A DNA stretch of 64,000 nt, taken from positions 31,746 to 95,745 of the forward strand of contig UZAN01039476.1 in NCBI GenBank assembly GCA_900618425.1, written 5' to 3'. Of this stretch, positions 38,608 through 50,200 are shown piece after piece (positions within the stretch are counted from its first letter, which is position 1; each line of letters begins with the position of its first letter). The position numbers and the translations under genes are program-made. This DNA comes from Echinostoma caproni. Its lineage: Eukaryota; Platyhelminthes; Trematoda; Plagiorchiida; Echinostomatidae. The notes under the pieces were generated by a model, which worked only from the letters and a program-made list of their open reading frames with translations, ran no database searches and was not told the origin of the DNA.

Positions 38608-39236
38608 CACGCCTAATGTAATCTGATTCTTCTAGGACATTTTACCTTCTTAGGCATATTTTATGGATTCACGTTAGAACGGTATTTTTTCATGAACGGA
38701 ACTTCACTTATCTTTCAGTGGTATTTTTGTCCAGGAATCCCACCATTAGTTCTTCAGCGTTTTCACTTTGTCACACGTATATAATGTCGTATTGCTCAAT
38801 AAATACACTTTTTTTACAATGAATAGTATATGGATGACTGGACAATCTTTCTGTGGAAGCAAATGACCGCTTTTGCGGTTCTTTCGGCTCGTCAGGCAGG
38901 TGTATCTGGTAGTCTTTCGTCTTTCCCGTTCATATACTTGTTTGCAGGAAAGATATACATATATATACATGACATCAATCGTCACACTGAGACAATCTCT
39001 TATACAGTTTTTAGCTACGAACGACGGTAATTTGTGAATTTTACATTAGAAATATGGAACCATACATTGATCATCAAGCCCACAAATATATTAGTCCTCA
39101 TTGAAAGAGTTTGTGTCCGATTGTGTTCCATCGAGACGAAATCCTACGTGACTAATTGAATGTTGAATGAAAAATTGTAATGACCTGTCACACAAGGTTC
39201 TTTGGTTGACATTTCAAGGAGATTGTTTTTACTCAC

Positions 39237-39590
39237 CGAATGATCAATAGTCTGTGGTACTACTGTTCGACCAGTTTTACCCGTTCCGTTACTTGGACCA
39301 ACCGTAAACATGGGATGGTCCTTTTGTAACTGCCCCCCTAGCCGTAGTTGCCATAGCGGTTCTACAAAAGGATTTCGGGTAGACTCGGACGGATGTACCA
39401 GCTGATCCCCCCAGGCTGGTGTGCGCACATTAGCCGATTGGACCCTGCGCGGAGCAAACGCCGCGGTTTGTGGACAAATCTCGTACCCGTTGATGATTCG
39501 CGAAGAGGTGGTGGGATTGCCAACGGACGGAAATCGGGCTCGGGAATTGAAATCGGCATTTGGGTGTGATTTTGGAATTGGAGTGAATGT
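39237..39590 (-). CDS. Exon E of the large minus-strand gene
   Basis: Bounded by acceptor TATCCTTTTCAG/ACA and donor TTCG/GTGAGT. Length is 354 bases, exactly 118 codons, phase 0 to phase 0. The peptide begins TFTPIPKSHPNADFNSR and ends PQTIDHS, with proline-, arginine- and threonine-rich low complexity, and no domain I recognise. The clean symmetric splice borders and open frame from acceptor to donor are the evidence. The frame also continues past the donor until about 39144, which would be intron sequence. Confidence 0.88.
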
Positions 39591-40455
39591 CTGAAAAGGA
39601 TATAAAAACGATAAGCCGAGCAATTAGACGTTTTTCACTGCCCAGGTTAGCTTCCTAATAACCTGTCTGTCCCAGATGGACAGTACACATCAGAAAATGA
39701 CAAATTCAATTCATTCAGTCTAAACTTGAACCAAATAAGCAAGCGTTTGGGGTTGCGTTGTCAACAGAAAACAAGATGGAGAGAAAAATAGAAGTAAAAG
39801 ATAAATTCACTACATTTTTATAAAGAGTACGCTCCCTAAGAACAAAATTACATATATGATTCAAACATTTTTCCGGTTTCATGGTGGTGGGGGTTTCACG
39901 GTTCTGATATTTTATAATGGATGTTCTCAGTTGAAAGAAATAAACACGGTTGTTTGATAAATAATTTATCGGATGGCTCATGAGATCATTTAATTGAAAA
40001 CTGAAGACGAGGAATAATATTCCCTTTATACGATGGCTTAATGCCTTGCATGCAAGTGTCCCAACAAAAGATTAATTCTTCTCAATAAACGCTTGCAATA
40101 TGATTCTAACTCACAGATAACAAGTTATACAATGTTATAGAAAATTCACAACTTGGTTTATTTGCTTCTTAACGTTTCAAATGGAAGTGCCTTTCTAAGA
40201 TTGTTCATGACGATCTTCACAGACTTGTTCCCCGGCACTGGTTCTGTGTTCATTGTTAAATTCAAGAAATTTGCTTTCACCTGACAAATTGCATATTTGT
40301 CTCTGTCTAAAATTCCAGGTTGTGTTGTATTCGGAGTCCACCCCGAATATTCATTCTCGGCTTTTACACCGTAAACGGATATCGCTGAACTGAATACATT
40401 GTGAAGATTTTGTATTGGCCTAACTGAAACAAATAATCCCTTGTCAATAACCTAC
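39591..40455 (-). other. Intron between exons D and E (about 0.87 kb)
   Basis: The shortest intron of the set. AT-rich and without clear repeats. Its 5' end offers two donors three bases apart (see exon D). Confidence 0.8.
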
Positions 40456-41100
40456 CACCTGGGACGCATTCCATCGTTTTGATTGTTTTCCAGCCATCTG
40501 TCTGGAGTGAATAGGTTCAAAATGAGGTGCTGCTTGTACAGTCGTTAGAATGGGGCCGTTCGGGTTGGACATTTCGCGCCTTGCAATCCTCTGATCACCG
40601 CGTCGACCAGTCAAAACAGTTGACCCATTACTGAGCATCGCGAGCCCGGATCGAGTCCATTCTGTGCCTTGGGGAACTCGTGAATGTTGCATCTGATGCC
40701 TCATATTGGTCAGGACAGCAGCGTGCACCGGATCTATTCGAGCCCCGGCCATTGTGACTCGGGGAGGAAGAGGAGGTGGAGAAGTGCATCGCTCAGCCAG
40801 GGTCGTTGAACAGAGAGGTCGACACCGAACTGTGGTCCATCGACTTGGTGGCCCTTTACCGATTGCCGGGGTCAAGTTGTGTGGATTCAGCGATCCAAGA
40901 CCGGATTCAACCACCGATGGACACGCATGCACTGAGCCATCGCCCTGATTTATATAAGGGGCAAACCCGAGCGCCGTGGATGCTGCCATGTGGGTATCGG
41001 CTTTTGCAGGATTCGCATTATTATTGGAACTCGTGTTAGTCGTGGTCACTTGTTGACATGGGAAAAAGTGAATCCGTTGGGAACATGGGAGAATGGATTT
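40456..41100 (-). CDS. Exon D of the large minus-strand gene
   Basis: The acceptor GGCTGTGTCCACAG/AAA follows a T-rich tract at 41110-41125. A second AG at 41050-41049 (AACAAG) would start out of phase with exon C, so I prefer the first. The 3' end has two possible donors, CAG/GTGGTA (ending 40459) and GTG/GTAGGT (ending 40456), both in phase 0 and differing by one codon. The exon is about 645 bases, 215 codons. The peptide starts KSILPCSQRIHFFPCQQVTT, continues Asn/Ser/Ala-rich, then has an arginine-rich stretch with PPPLPPRVTM and TGRRGDQRIARREMSN. I see no recognised domain. Two overlapping plus-strand frames are shadows. Confidence 0.87.
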
Positions 41101-43283
41101 CTGTGGACACAGCCAGGAACAAAAAAACATTATTCACTTTCGTTGTTGATTTGGTATTGACCGAATATATATATATATACCTTCGTTTTTTCTTAAAACC
41201 TTGCACATTTTTTCTTGGAATCAAAGAACTGAAATATCTGAATTGCTTGCCCGTCACCAAGTCATCTGCTACATTGCAGTCATTGAAGATATGAGGTAGA
41301 AATACAGTGAAAAATGACGAAAACAAGTAGAAATGCGCTAGAATTCGAAAGTGTGGTCAGTTAGAACACGTACTGTGTCACAAAACAGCAAAAAATTCAA
41401 TAATAATAACGAAGATAAATGTATCCTTCAAGAAAGAAACGTTTTCGGGACCTGCTTTCGGGTTATCAGTCAATGGATAAACGGATTTCTTTCAGTGTTA
41501 AGTATGGCCATTTTCGCTAAATCTGAATTTTATGTTGATAAACTGAAGAACAAAATATTATCCTTGTCGATCACAAAGTCGTTTTGAGCGTAGTTTACAG
41601 GATTTTTCTTAGTCTTTTCATGCTAGTTGCGTGCACTAACTGATCAACATACGTCTTCGTCCAACCGCTTTTTTCCCCCAAAGCCGAATGATGAACTAGA
41701 CATTTCAGATTTCTGTTCTTAATCAGTTTGCGTTCGAACGACAGTGCGGTGAGACATATTTGGCAAAAAAAACACCAAGAGATTCCCTCGGAGATCGGTA
41801 TCTTAGATTTCTTTTAGTTATTTAAAAACTACTACGCTGTGAACCAATTCCAATTTCCTGAAGCAATGTGCTTGGTTGAACGGCTTCGTCATTGTCAATG
41901 TTTTCTTATTTTATAGCGATGGAATTGAACAAGAACTGATTATTCTGGACGGCAAAAGCAAGAAAGAACTCTCAGTTTCTGTATGCAAACCATAGCAAAC
42001 TTCATTTTGTGTAGCTGTATGGCGCAAATACGATTGACGTGCATGGTACAAAACTGGTTTTATTACTTACTAATTCTCGATCTTTTAGATGATTAGAACA
42101 CATTGATACCATGTCAAGATTTCTGTCAGCAAGTCGCAAAGCATCGGTTTCTGTTTTGAAGATTCTTATGCAAATTTGAAGCGATGTTGTTTTTACTTTT
42201 ATCGCCCTACCCGACTATATACCCTATTTACTAAACCTTCGGATTAGTTTAATGTCAAGAAAGCAGTCTTGGGAATTCAGCCGGGAAAACATTTGGTCAA
42301 TCGAAAGAAACTGTAGGAGAGAATGATGCATTGTTTCAATCTTGACGAATAATACATGAATCTTTACACCATTCTCAACAAAGTATCCGTCGGATCTAGA
42401 TGCTTTGTATCGCTATTGACTAGAAAACCATAATACTGATTAAATTCATAATGCCTAGAGCAAAAATCATCCCGCGATTTGCCTTCAGTTTGATTTGCTT
42501 CAGGCCAGTGTATTTACCTTGTATAAATAGCAAGACAAGGTCAGCGTTTGTTTTCAAATTTCTCCTCAATCGAGATGGTCTACCGGTTTGCGAGGACACA
42601 TTTTCCTTCAATTCTCATTATGAATTCAATCAGTTGATGGAAAATCGATTCAGTCATTCATCACGAGTTGCACAACTACCCTCCATAACGTGCTTACAGG
42701 CACGGTTATGTTTTCATATGTATGAGCCCTCCGAATGTGTGTGTGCGTGTGAGGATGACGAAATGTCTCCTATTTAACTGCGCAAATTGCGTACATGATT
42801 CAATGCACTAGCTCATGAGGGTCATGAATTTACAAATAAATCAGATTTTTTTAAACGGTTACTCACCCATCAAAAATACAACGGATCAAATATAGTGAAG
42901 TTGATTGCCAAATATCGACAATTACGTTTGGATCATCATAGTTGGAAAGCTTCTGTTGAATTAGACAGACCACTAGGCAGTACTAGTAAAGAGTGACAGA
43001 ATTGCCACAAATCTACCAAAGACCAACAAACATGCTAAAATGTAACTAACTTCGTAAGTATTCAACTCTCAAACAAAGAATAATGTGTGAGTAGCCTATG
43101 ACGGAGTGAACACAATTTCTTAAAAGAATATGGTTCTTCCTCGGTTCTTACCGATTATTAGATATGTGTATCCGATATCGGGCAACAACATTCACCTGTG
43201 AAAAGTACAATTACTTCCCTGTTATAATGATTATTATACTGTGATTTCTTTGGTACATTGTATGGACTCCGACGCATGTGAAG

Positions 43284-43410
43284 TATACATACATACATAC
43301 ATACATACATACATACATACATACATACATACATACATACATCTGACATACATACATACATACATACATACATACATACATACATACATACATACATACA
43401 TACACACACA
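43284..43410. repeat. Interrupted CATA tetranucleotide microsatellite
   Basis: About 125 bases of tandem ATAC units on the plus strand (TATG/TGTA on the minus strand), with one interruption (TCTGAC) near 43342-43347. It lies inside the intron between exons C and D. Overlapping frames such as a poly-YVCM-like minus-strand peptide are artefacts of the repeat. Confidence 0.97.
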
Positions 43411-43819
43411 TACAAAGATTCGGTACTCGATTTCAAGATACAAGCAACACATTTTTCAATTTCGTGTCAGAGAGTTCGGTTGAGACATACGCACCACGAA
43501 AAATTGTTTTGGTGATTCTGCCATACACCTTTACCTACTATACAACTTTAAATGTAAAACCTCCGAGATTTCGATGTCATGTTTTTGATCCAGCTATTTT
43601 CAAGGAAATTATTTTCTACGAATTCTCTTACTCTGCAATGACTGCATAAACCGCTGAAAAATTATTCTTCATTGTATTGTATTGTTGGCACAACTACACA
43701 ACCAAAATGTTTCTAATTCAGAATCGCCCGAATTCCAACACCAACCAAATAATTTTCTCCGTACTTTCCTCGTTCTATGGAAGATTTATCAACGGGAAAA
43801 CTCCTAGATGGTCATCAAT

Positions 43820-43990
43820 CATCACGTTTTCATTGCGTTGTAGCACAATGAACTTATACAACCCTTTCACACCAAACACACACTTGACAGCAGTTTGCAA
43901 ACAAGAATCGCGAGGCCATCGTTTTTCTAACAAGACGGTAGACGATTGGAGAGGTATGCCTCAATCAAATATTAACCAAAAAGACCGATA
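43820..43990 (+). mobile_element. Possible decayed tail of a non-LTR reverse transcriptase
   Basis: Within a 104-codon plus-strand frame (43677-43991) is NLYNPFTPNTHLTAVCKQ followed by ESRGHRFSNKTVDDWRGMPQ. The order basic-residue motif, RGHRF, then V-x-D-W-x-x-x-P resembles the end of ORF2 in CR1/Jockey-like elements (RGH, then VVNDWNSLP). Only the last block is really similar, so this is a weak call and a chance match is possible. Confidence 0.3.
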
Positions 43991-46640
43991 ATTTGATCGA
44001 TATAATTATTGAATATTTGAGTTACTATATTTTGATCATCCTGTGTGGTTTGCTAGACGATACTCAGAAGTCCGTTTTTTTCTACATTTTGTATATCTCA
44101 TTTTAGTAAATCTTGTAAAATCGAATTTCATTCTAATCAACGCACTAGAAAGGGCCTAACCAACGAAAAACTGTATCTACACATTGATTCTCTGTTGGTG
44201 TCATTATCAATAGTGTGTTTGAACATAATCAACACGATTCAGCGGGAAATATTCACGTCCAAACTGATGCCGTTTAGCACGCCCACACAACCTAACCAAG
44301 GAGAGAATGAGTATTTCTCGGATTATTGATCATCATTAAGCAGCAAGAATGTATACCTCTCAACCATCGCATCATAAGGTATAGTGCTTATGACATTTCC
44401 CTGGAAACGTATCTGGGAACAGACTAAGAAGTGCAGAAATATTTTTTTTTATCATGCTACTCTCATCGTTTGGTTGTTCAAATGACCTTCACAATGCTTC
44501 ATCTACACCCGATAGGACGTCTATCATTGTTTGTTTATCAAATAAGCCGCTGATAGTGCTCTCCATCTGATAACAAGTAATATGTATTCATTGGAGAATT
44601 TGCGCATCTGAATCGAGCAATCCTTGGGTTTTGAACAACAGCCAAACTTTTTAGTCTCTGGATAATGCACGACAAAACTGTAAATCGTGTGTTCATACTC
44701 ACCTATACTAGTTTATAATTAACGTACGAGTATTATCGAATTTAGAATATGTACGAAGGCGCACTACTATGTATACGTCTACTTGGTATTTCATTTTTCT
44801 GTCAAGTTCCCTGAATGTAAAGCAGACATCAAAATTTCATATGCAATAATTTTTCAACGCTCTGATGTTGTAATTAGTCAAAAAATAGCAAAGTCATTAT
44901 GTCAAATGGCGTCCCTTTTATGCGAAAAAAATGAGAGTTATCACCATTAAGCAGTCCTCGCGGGAGCGATTTTGTAATCACTACTGTTTACCTGAAGAAA
45001 AACATCATCAACCATGTGCCAATTAGAATACATAAAATCGCGGATGATCACGCGGTTGAGCAAGTAAAGGTCAAAAGATAAATATCTGAGGATGTAGTAA
45101 AACGCGAAAGATTTCATACAAGATATTCTGCTAGATTCACTACCAATTTACTTTACGTGCAGTATTCATACGTGTCTTTGTATGACCACACCTGATATAT
45201 GGAGTTAGGATACAAGCAGCCGAAATGTGCGTTTAGTGGTAACGGAACGGTGGAAAGATATAAAACTGGGTAAAGTCAATGTACAGAATAATGAATTGTT
45301 TGGGTATCCCAAAAATGGAAGCAAGGAAGAATTTGTATACGCGTGGAAAAGTATATCTTATAGAATAGCCAAACGTTGGTTGTTGCACGAGGTTTTGTGA
45401 TCCCCCTATCCAAAGAGAGTTTACTCGGTATTCATTGCAAATATGTAGTGGAGCTTTAGTTGAACTTTGGCGTTGAAGAGAATGTTACTTTCGACTGTTC
45501 AACCAACCGTAGGGATCCACCAGAATTACGGGGAGCGTTTTGTGTTCTGTAGATCATGCAAACACAGCGATTATTCGGTGCAGCTGGTTTATGGGACTAT
45601 AGTCCTCGCAAGCACAGATCCACCCGCTATTATCAATACTTCTCATGATCTATCATTCACTAATGCACAAGGTAAATCGTAATACAGAGAGAATTTGTGA
45701 AGTACCATTCCCTCCCCGAACAAACTTTGTCTTATCAATTTTCCTTATTCACTGGTTACCAGAATTCCAGTCAGTTTTGAAAATCTTCAAACGTGGCCCA
45801 TGTTTTCTCACATGAGAATCCTTTGAGTCAGGGGATACATCAATAACAATATGTGTTTTTAATAAATAGGGCACATTTGTCTTTGCAATCAGTGGAATAC
45901 GCGGCTTCACCATTCTGGTTCACAGGTAATTTTGAAGAAGTCAAAAATCCGAGCTTATTGAATGTATGCTTTCCCTTGAAAAATTCACCTACAGCCGATA
46001 ATCCAGGATGAAATTGTGAAGCCAGTTTGAGCTTATCAAAGAGTAGTTTATACATTTGTGTATATAAAGACCTAATCATGTGTACCATATTCGGTCAATA
46101 ATCTTTCCCTTTTTTCTTAAAAATAATCTCACCAATCGACAGAAAGAAGTTTCTCGTTATCGACTGCACACTCACTAATTGGGACCAACTGATTAGAAAT
46201 TAACTCCAACCACCGGAGCATAGATTGGTAGGGGTGGAGTAAGCATTTTCCCAGGCATATGTGCCAACAAACCTGGAGATAAATAAGGTAGCCAGTAGTG
46301 AAACAGTGTGCATCGCATTGTTAAGAGCAACTTTTGGGTACATTCGAAGAAACATTTAAATGCATACTAACTCAGTATTCATAATTGACCGCGTATCAAA
46401 TAAAATTTGGGTATAGTTTTGGGACAATTACCATGGATATACATGTACTATCCGGTTCACAAGTAGCGATAAAATAGCTCGTTTCACTAACCTTTTACTT
46501 TCAAGGGAAAGCATAGCTATAAAGTGGAGCCAGTAATTAGGTCAACTAGGTTTATTTAATAATTTATTATTAATTTATTCTTTTGGATTTGAGTAAATAA
46601 TGTAATTTTGCTCTATGCTCAATAATCCGGCATCACCCAC

Positions 46641-47237
46641 CTCGATCATATCAGCTCCATTTGGCCCACTGATGCAATTTGGAGGGAAGATAGGGACGTA
46701 CTGATAGACGGGGGGTTGAATCGGATGTGGGGTGGCATTTGCAACAGAGGTGAAAGCTGGGCGTATGTTAGATTGATCGGCTAAACTATGGTAATTCATC
46801 GGGGCTTGTTCGGAATGATATCCGTTCGCAGGAGTCTGATGCAACCGCAGACTTGCACGATTAGACGAACGTCCGGCATACTGATTGCCATCTGTTGTAC
46901 CATTTGTTCGGCTTTCGTTCGGTGGCATGCTACTCCCACGAGTGCGTAGCTCCATTGGAGGTAGGCCGTTGGCCGGATCAGGGCAATGCATACTCATAAA
47001 TCCCATAGATTGCCGACGCTTCGAATCGACCACCGAACGGCGTTTGTTCTGACGCCACCAACGCAGTAAGCGTCTCGGAACGGTGGCATCTGTTCGTTCC
47101 TCGTTCCCACGAACCACGGTAATGGATCCATTTAGTTCAGCTTGAAGCCCAGGGGGTTCAATGCCCACGGTAGCTCGCCGTAATTGCGGTTGGCCGGAAT
47201 TGGGCGTTGTATCGTTAACGGCATTTTGAGAGAATTC
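46641..47237 (-). CDS. Exon C of the large minus-strand gene
   Basis: Bounded by acceptor CCATACAG/GAA and donor GATCGAG/GTGGGT. Length 597 bases, 199 codons, phase 0 to phase 0. The peptide begins EFSQNAVNDTTPNSGQ and is rich in Asn, Ser, Pro and Arg, with a basic patch RRLLRWWRQNKRRSVVDSKR near residues 44-63 that could be a nuclear- or membrane-binding basic region. Later it is Pro/Tyr-containing (PPVYQYVPIFPP). The frame runs on beyond the donor to 46575, which reads as intron. A second GT four bases downstream (ending 46637) is possible but would break phase with exon D. Confidence 0.9.
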
Positions 47238-50200
47238 CTGTATGGGGTGTGCACAACGAAACAGATAGAGAACTGACGTTCTTGCTTAATGCGAGTGATT
47301 ATTGCAATCAAAAAGATATGAAATGAGCAAGCACAGTGCAGGAGAATAGTAAGTATTAAGTTTTGGAAAACTGGCAGCCAGAAAAAAATGCCAAGGAAAT
47401 TTTAGAAATATATAAAACCGTACTAGTATGTCAGACTTCATGAGATTAATTGTAAAACACTTACAATTTTGTAAAAAGGTTTATTGTTTACTAATCTAAT
47501 TTACTTGATGCAAACTTGCACAGAATGTTACGGATTTCGTCAAAATGAAAAAAAAACTTTAAACACATTGCCCATGAAAAAGTGTTTCAACGGTTCGCCT
47601 GGCACATGCTTGCTTTCAACCGATATGATGAAATGTGGGTGTAAACACCACAGTCGCGTGGACCTTGTGTTCACTCAGGGTGATCACCAAACAAAGTCTG
47701 GACACAGAGAGGTGTGCTATACGGAGATCCAGCAGAATAGGCGTGCGATATTGACCAGGTTGTATGCGAATCCAGATACTACCGAAATTGGTTGTCCAAT
47801 GCAAGGTTCAAGTCACGAACCCAAATGACCCTAATGAAAACAATCTGAACCACTTCGCTCCTTCCATCACATGGCTATATCAAGGTTTAGTCTCCCGGCT
47901 TAATTCGTCATTTACAGTCGGAATGCTGCACATTGCCCAAAGAACCACCAAATCATCATACAGCAATTACTTTCCCCTACAGAAGAAAAATAAACAGTCT
48001 GTGGGATTCAAACTAGACCAAGAACAATTGTTTATTCAATAGTGTACCCGATATGACCACCTGGTGCAATCCCTCAGCATCATGTCTGTCGCATCCACTA
48101 AGAAACACAGCCCATTTGTAACACAGTGCTTCCAAATGACTAGACCTTACCGGACAGTAATAAACGTTCTGATAAGCAGTACAGCTTCGACAAAATGGGA
48201 CACTGGAAAACTGCTTGGTGTGGATTTGTTTATATGGAACTACAAGGGAAGATTTATTTATGTATTCAATCTGGCTGTATTATGGACAGTCTAGCGTTCA
48301 CTTTTCACTGAAAAGATACCTACGGATGGGCAACTACTTGGACCGTTGAATTGTTCGCCCCTACAGTGCTTGTACCAGCGCCCCACTCGGTGCTCCAGAG
48401 TCGCGGTACCGATGACTAGCAACTGTGATGAGACCGTTAAGCTCGTTTTATTTTCCGAATAAGACTTGATAGCTGTGTATTGTCAAAACGGGATTTTTAT
48501 TGAATAATCCCTCAAACAGTTTTGCTGAAATGAACAATGAGGAATATTCTTAAATAATAATGCAAACGTTTTGAAGCTAGATCACGGCTTTGAATAAAAT
48601 CCGCACGGGTATTGTGAAAAATGAACGCATATCAGATCATACAGAAAAGGATTGTCAAAGTAATTGAGTAACTCTGTTAAGTCATGTAGGTGCACGTTTT
48701 TACAAAGGGGTTCACAGTTACATTCAGATAATTAAATTTTAGAAAGGAAAACCAGGCGGTTGTTATTCCTACATGCTCCTCTTCCGAGCTGTACGCCCGG
48801 TTTATTTATCCCGGTGTAAGCTGTTTCACTTTTAGCTTTTTCTTTTGCGGTATCACTTTTGCAAGTATCAGCCAAAATGCCTTTACCCCAAACACGTTTG
48901 AGGTTAGTAGAATAGCGATATTGGGCAATTCTTTCCCGTAGAAATCTTGACCAAAACAACTAAAGATTGAGGATGCAAGACAGAATCAAACACCGGATAA
49001 CCGAACAGTAATCTCGTATTCAAAATATTTTCCGGATACCATCAAACCCTATATGAGATATTCATTATATACTGCACTTGTGATACTATTAGATGGATGT
49101 ATCATACAATCAAAGTATCCACTTCGTTGGGTGGGAACAGCTGGCAATTTACGTATCATTGGTACTGTGATTAGGAAGACACCCAACACAATGTCGGGTA
49201 ATACAACATTGTGCTCATTGTTGCCATTTTTAAACCTCAGCTATTACCGGTTACATCTTAAAGAGCGGCTAAACGTGAACTGTAAGTGACGCTTACCTAC
49301 TTGCTTGGACTTCCTGCATGCCCGGTTAAAGTATTAGCATCCGTTTTTAACGTTGGCGGCTGTCATTCACTTCTCACGCTCGAGGTTGTGTCGACAAACC
49401 TTACTGGTTCAGAACTGGAACTACGTTAGAACACAAGCGGATAATTTGGTAGAATGTAGTGTTTGTCATTTGGCCCTAATTTAGGAAGGACAGGCAGTAA
49501 GCTTATCACTCTAATCAAGAGAAAAATGTAGGCTCTATGTCCACAATCGTTAAGTAATGACCCCAAATCTAACTCTAACTCTACCTGAATCACATGAGCA
49601 TAAATACAAACAGATGAAAACATGTTTCATAAAGTGTTCTGCGATTTTCTTACCTTTAGCCAAAAACGCGGATTTTTAATTTCCATGAATTCAAATAATT
49701 TGTACAAATGTTTAGCGTATGAAAATGAAAATAAGAAGTTCAGTGAGATAAATAGTCTTTTGGCAATTGCTATCCAATGGATGAATTAAAAGCCGACTGC
49801 AATGGTGTTCATAATGCTTACGAAATGACGCTCTTACCAAACGCTGCTTTCCAAAGAGATCACATTGAGGGAAATAAACATTTGAAATATACTTATTTAT
49901 CACGTGAATGAATACGCACTCCTCGTAAAGGCAATCGAATTCTTTCCTAGGAAAAACATGTTACTACCTTGATTGGATAGATCTAGGTATTCATAACTAT
50001 GGAGACAACACTGACTTAGCTACTTCATCTACGGTGGTGGTGGCCAGGTGGTTAGGTCACCAACTTGAAACCTGGTTGTTCCGGGTTCGAATCGTTCCAC
50101 CGTCGACCGATCTCTCTAGTTCTGTATTTTCCCAGGCAGCTTTCATATGGCAGCGGTCCCCTTCCTGAAAGCTGACTATACATTCGTATATTGAATAAAT

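Larger units (their letters stand above)
31551..39236 (-). other. Intron between exons E and F (about 7.7 kb)
   Basis: AT-rich sequence with short frames on both strands. It contains a SINE at 38530-38607 and a cysteine-bearing mini-frame at 34373-34555. I found no further minus-strand exon, though a short one could be missed. Confidence 0.7.
41101..46640 (-). other. Intron between exons C and D (about 5.5 kb)
   Basis: AT-rich, and holds the CATA microsatellite at 43284-43410 and a possible decayed RT tail at 43820-43980. An AT run sits at 41166-41179. No exon was found inside it. Confidence 0.75.

Noticed and set aside
40706..41039. Plus-strand frames opposite exon D
   Set aside because: They are shadows of the minus-strand exon, which has clean splice borders and keeps phase with its neighbours.
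41047..41050. AACAAG as the acceptor for exon D
   Set aside because: It would leave exon D out of phase with exon C at its best donor. The TGTCCACAG site at 41101-41102 has a stronger pyrimidine tract and the right phase.
43158..43483. Open frames translating as YVCM/THIY repeats
   Set aside because: They are artefacts of the CATA microsatellite, open in most frames by repetition.
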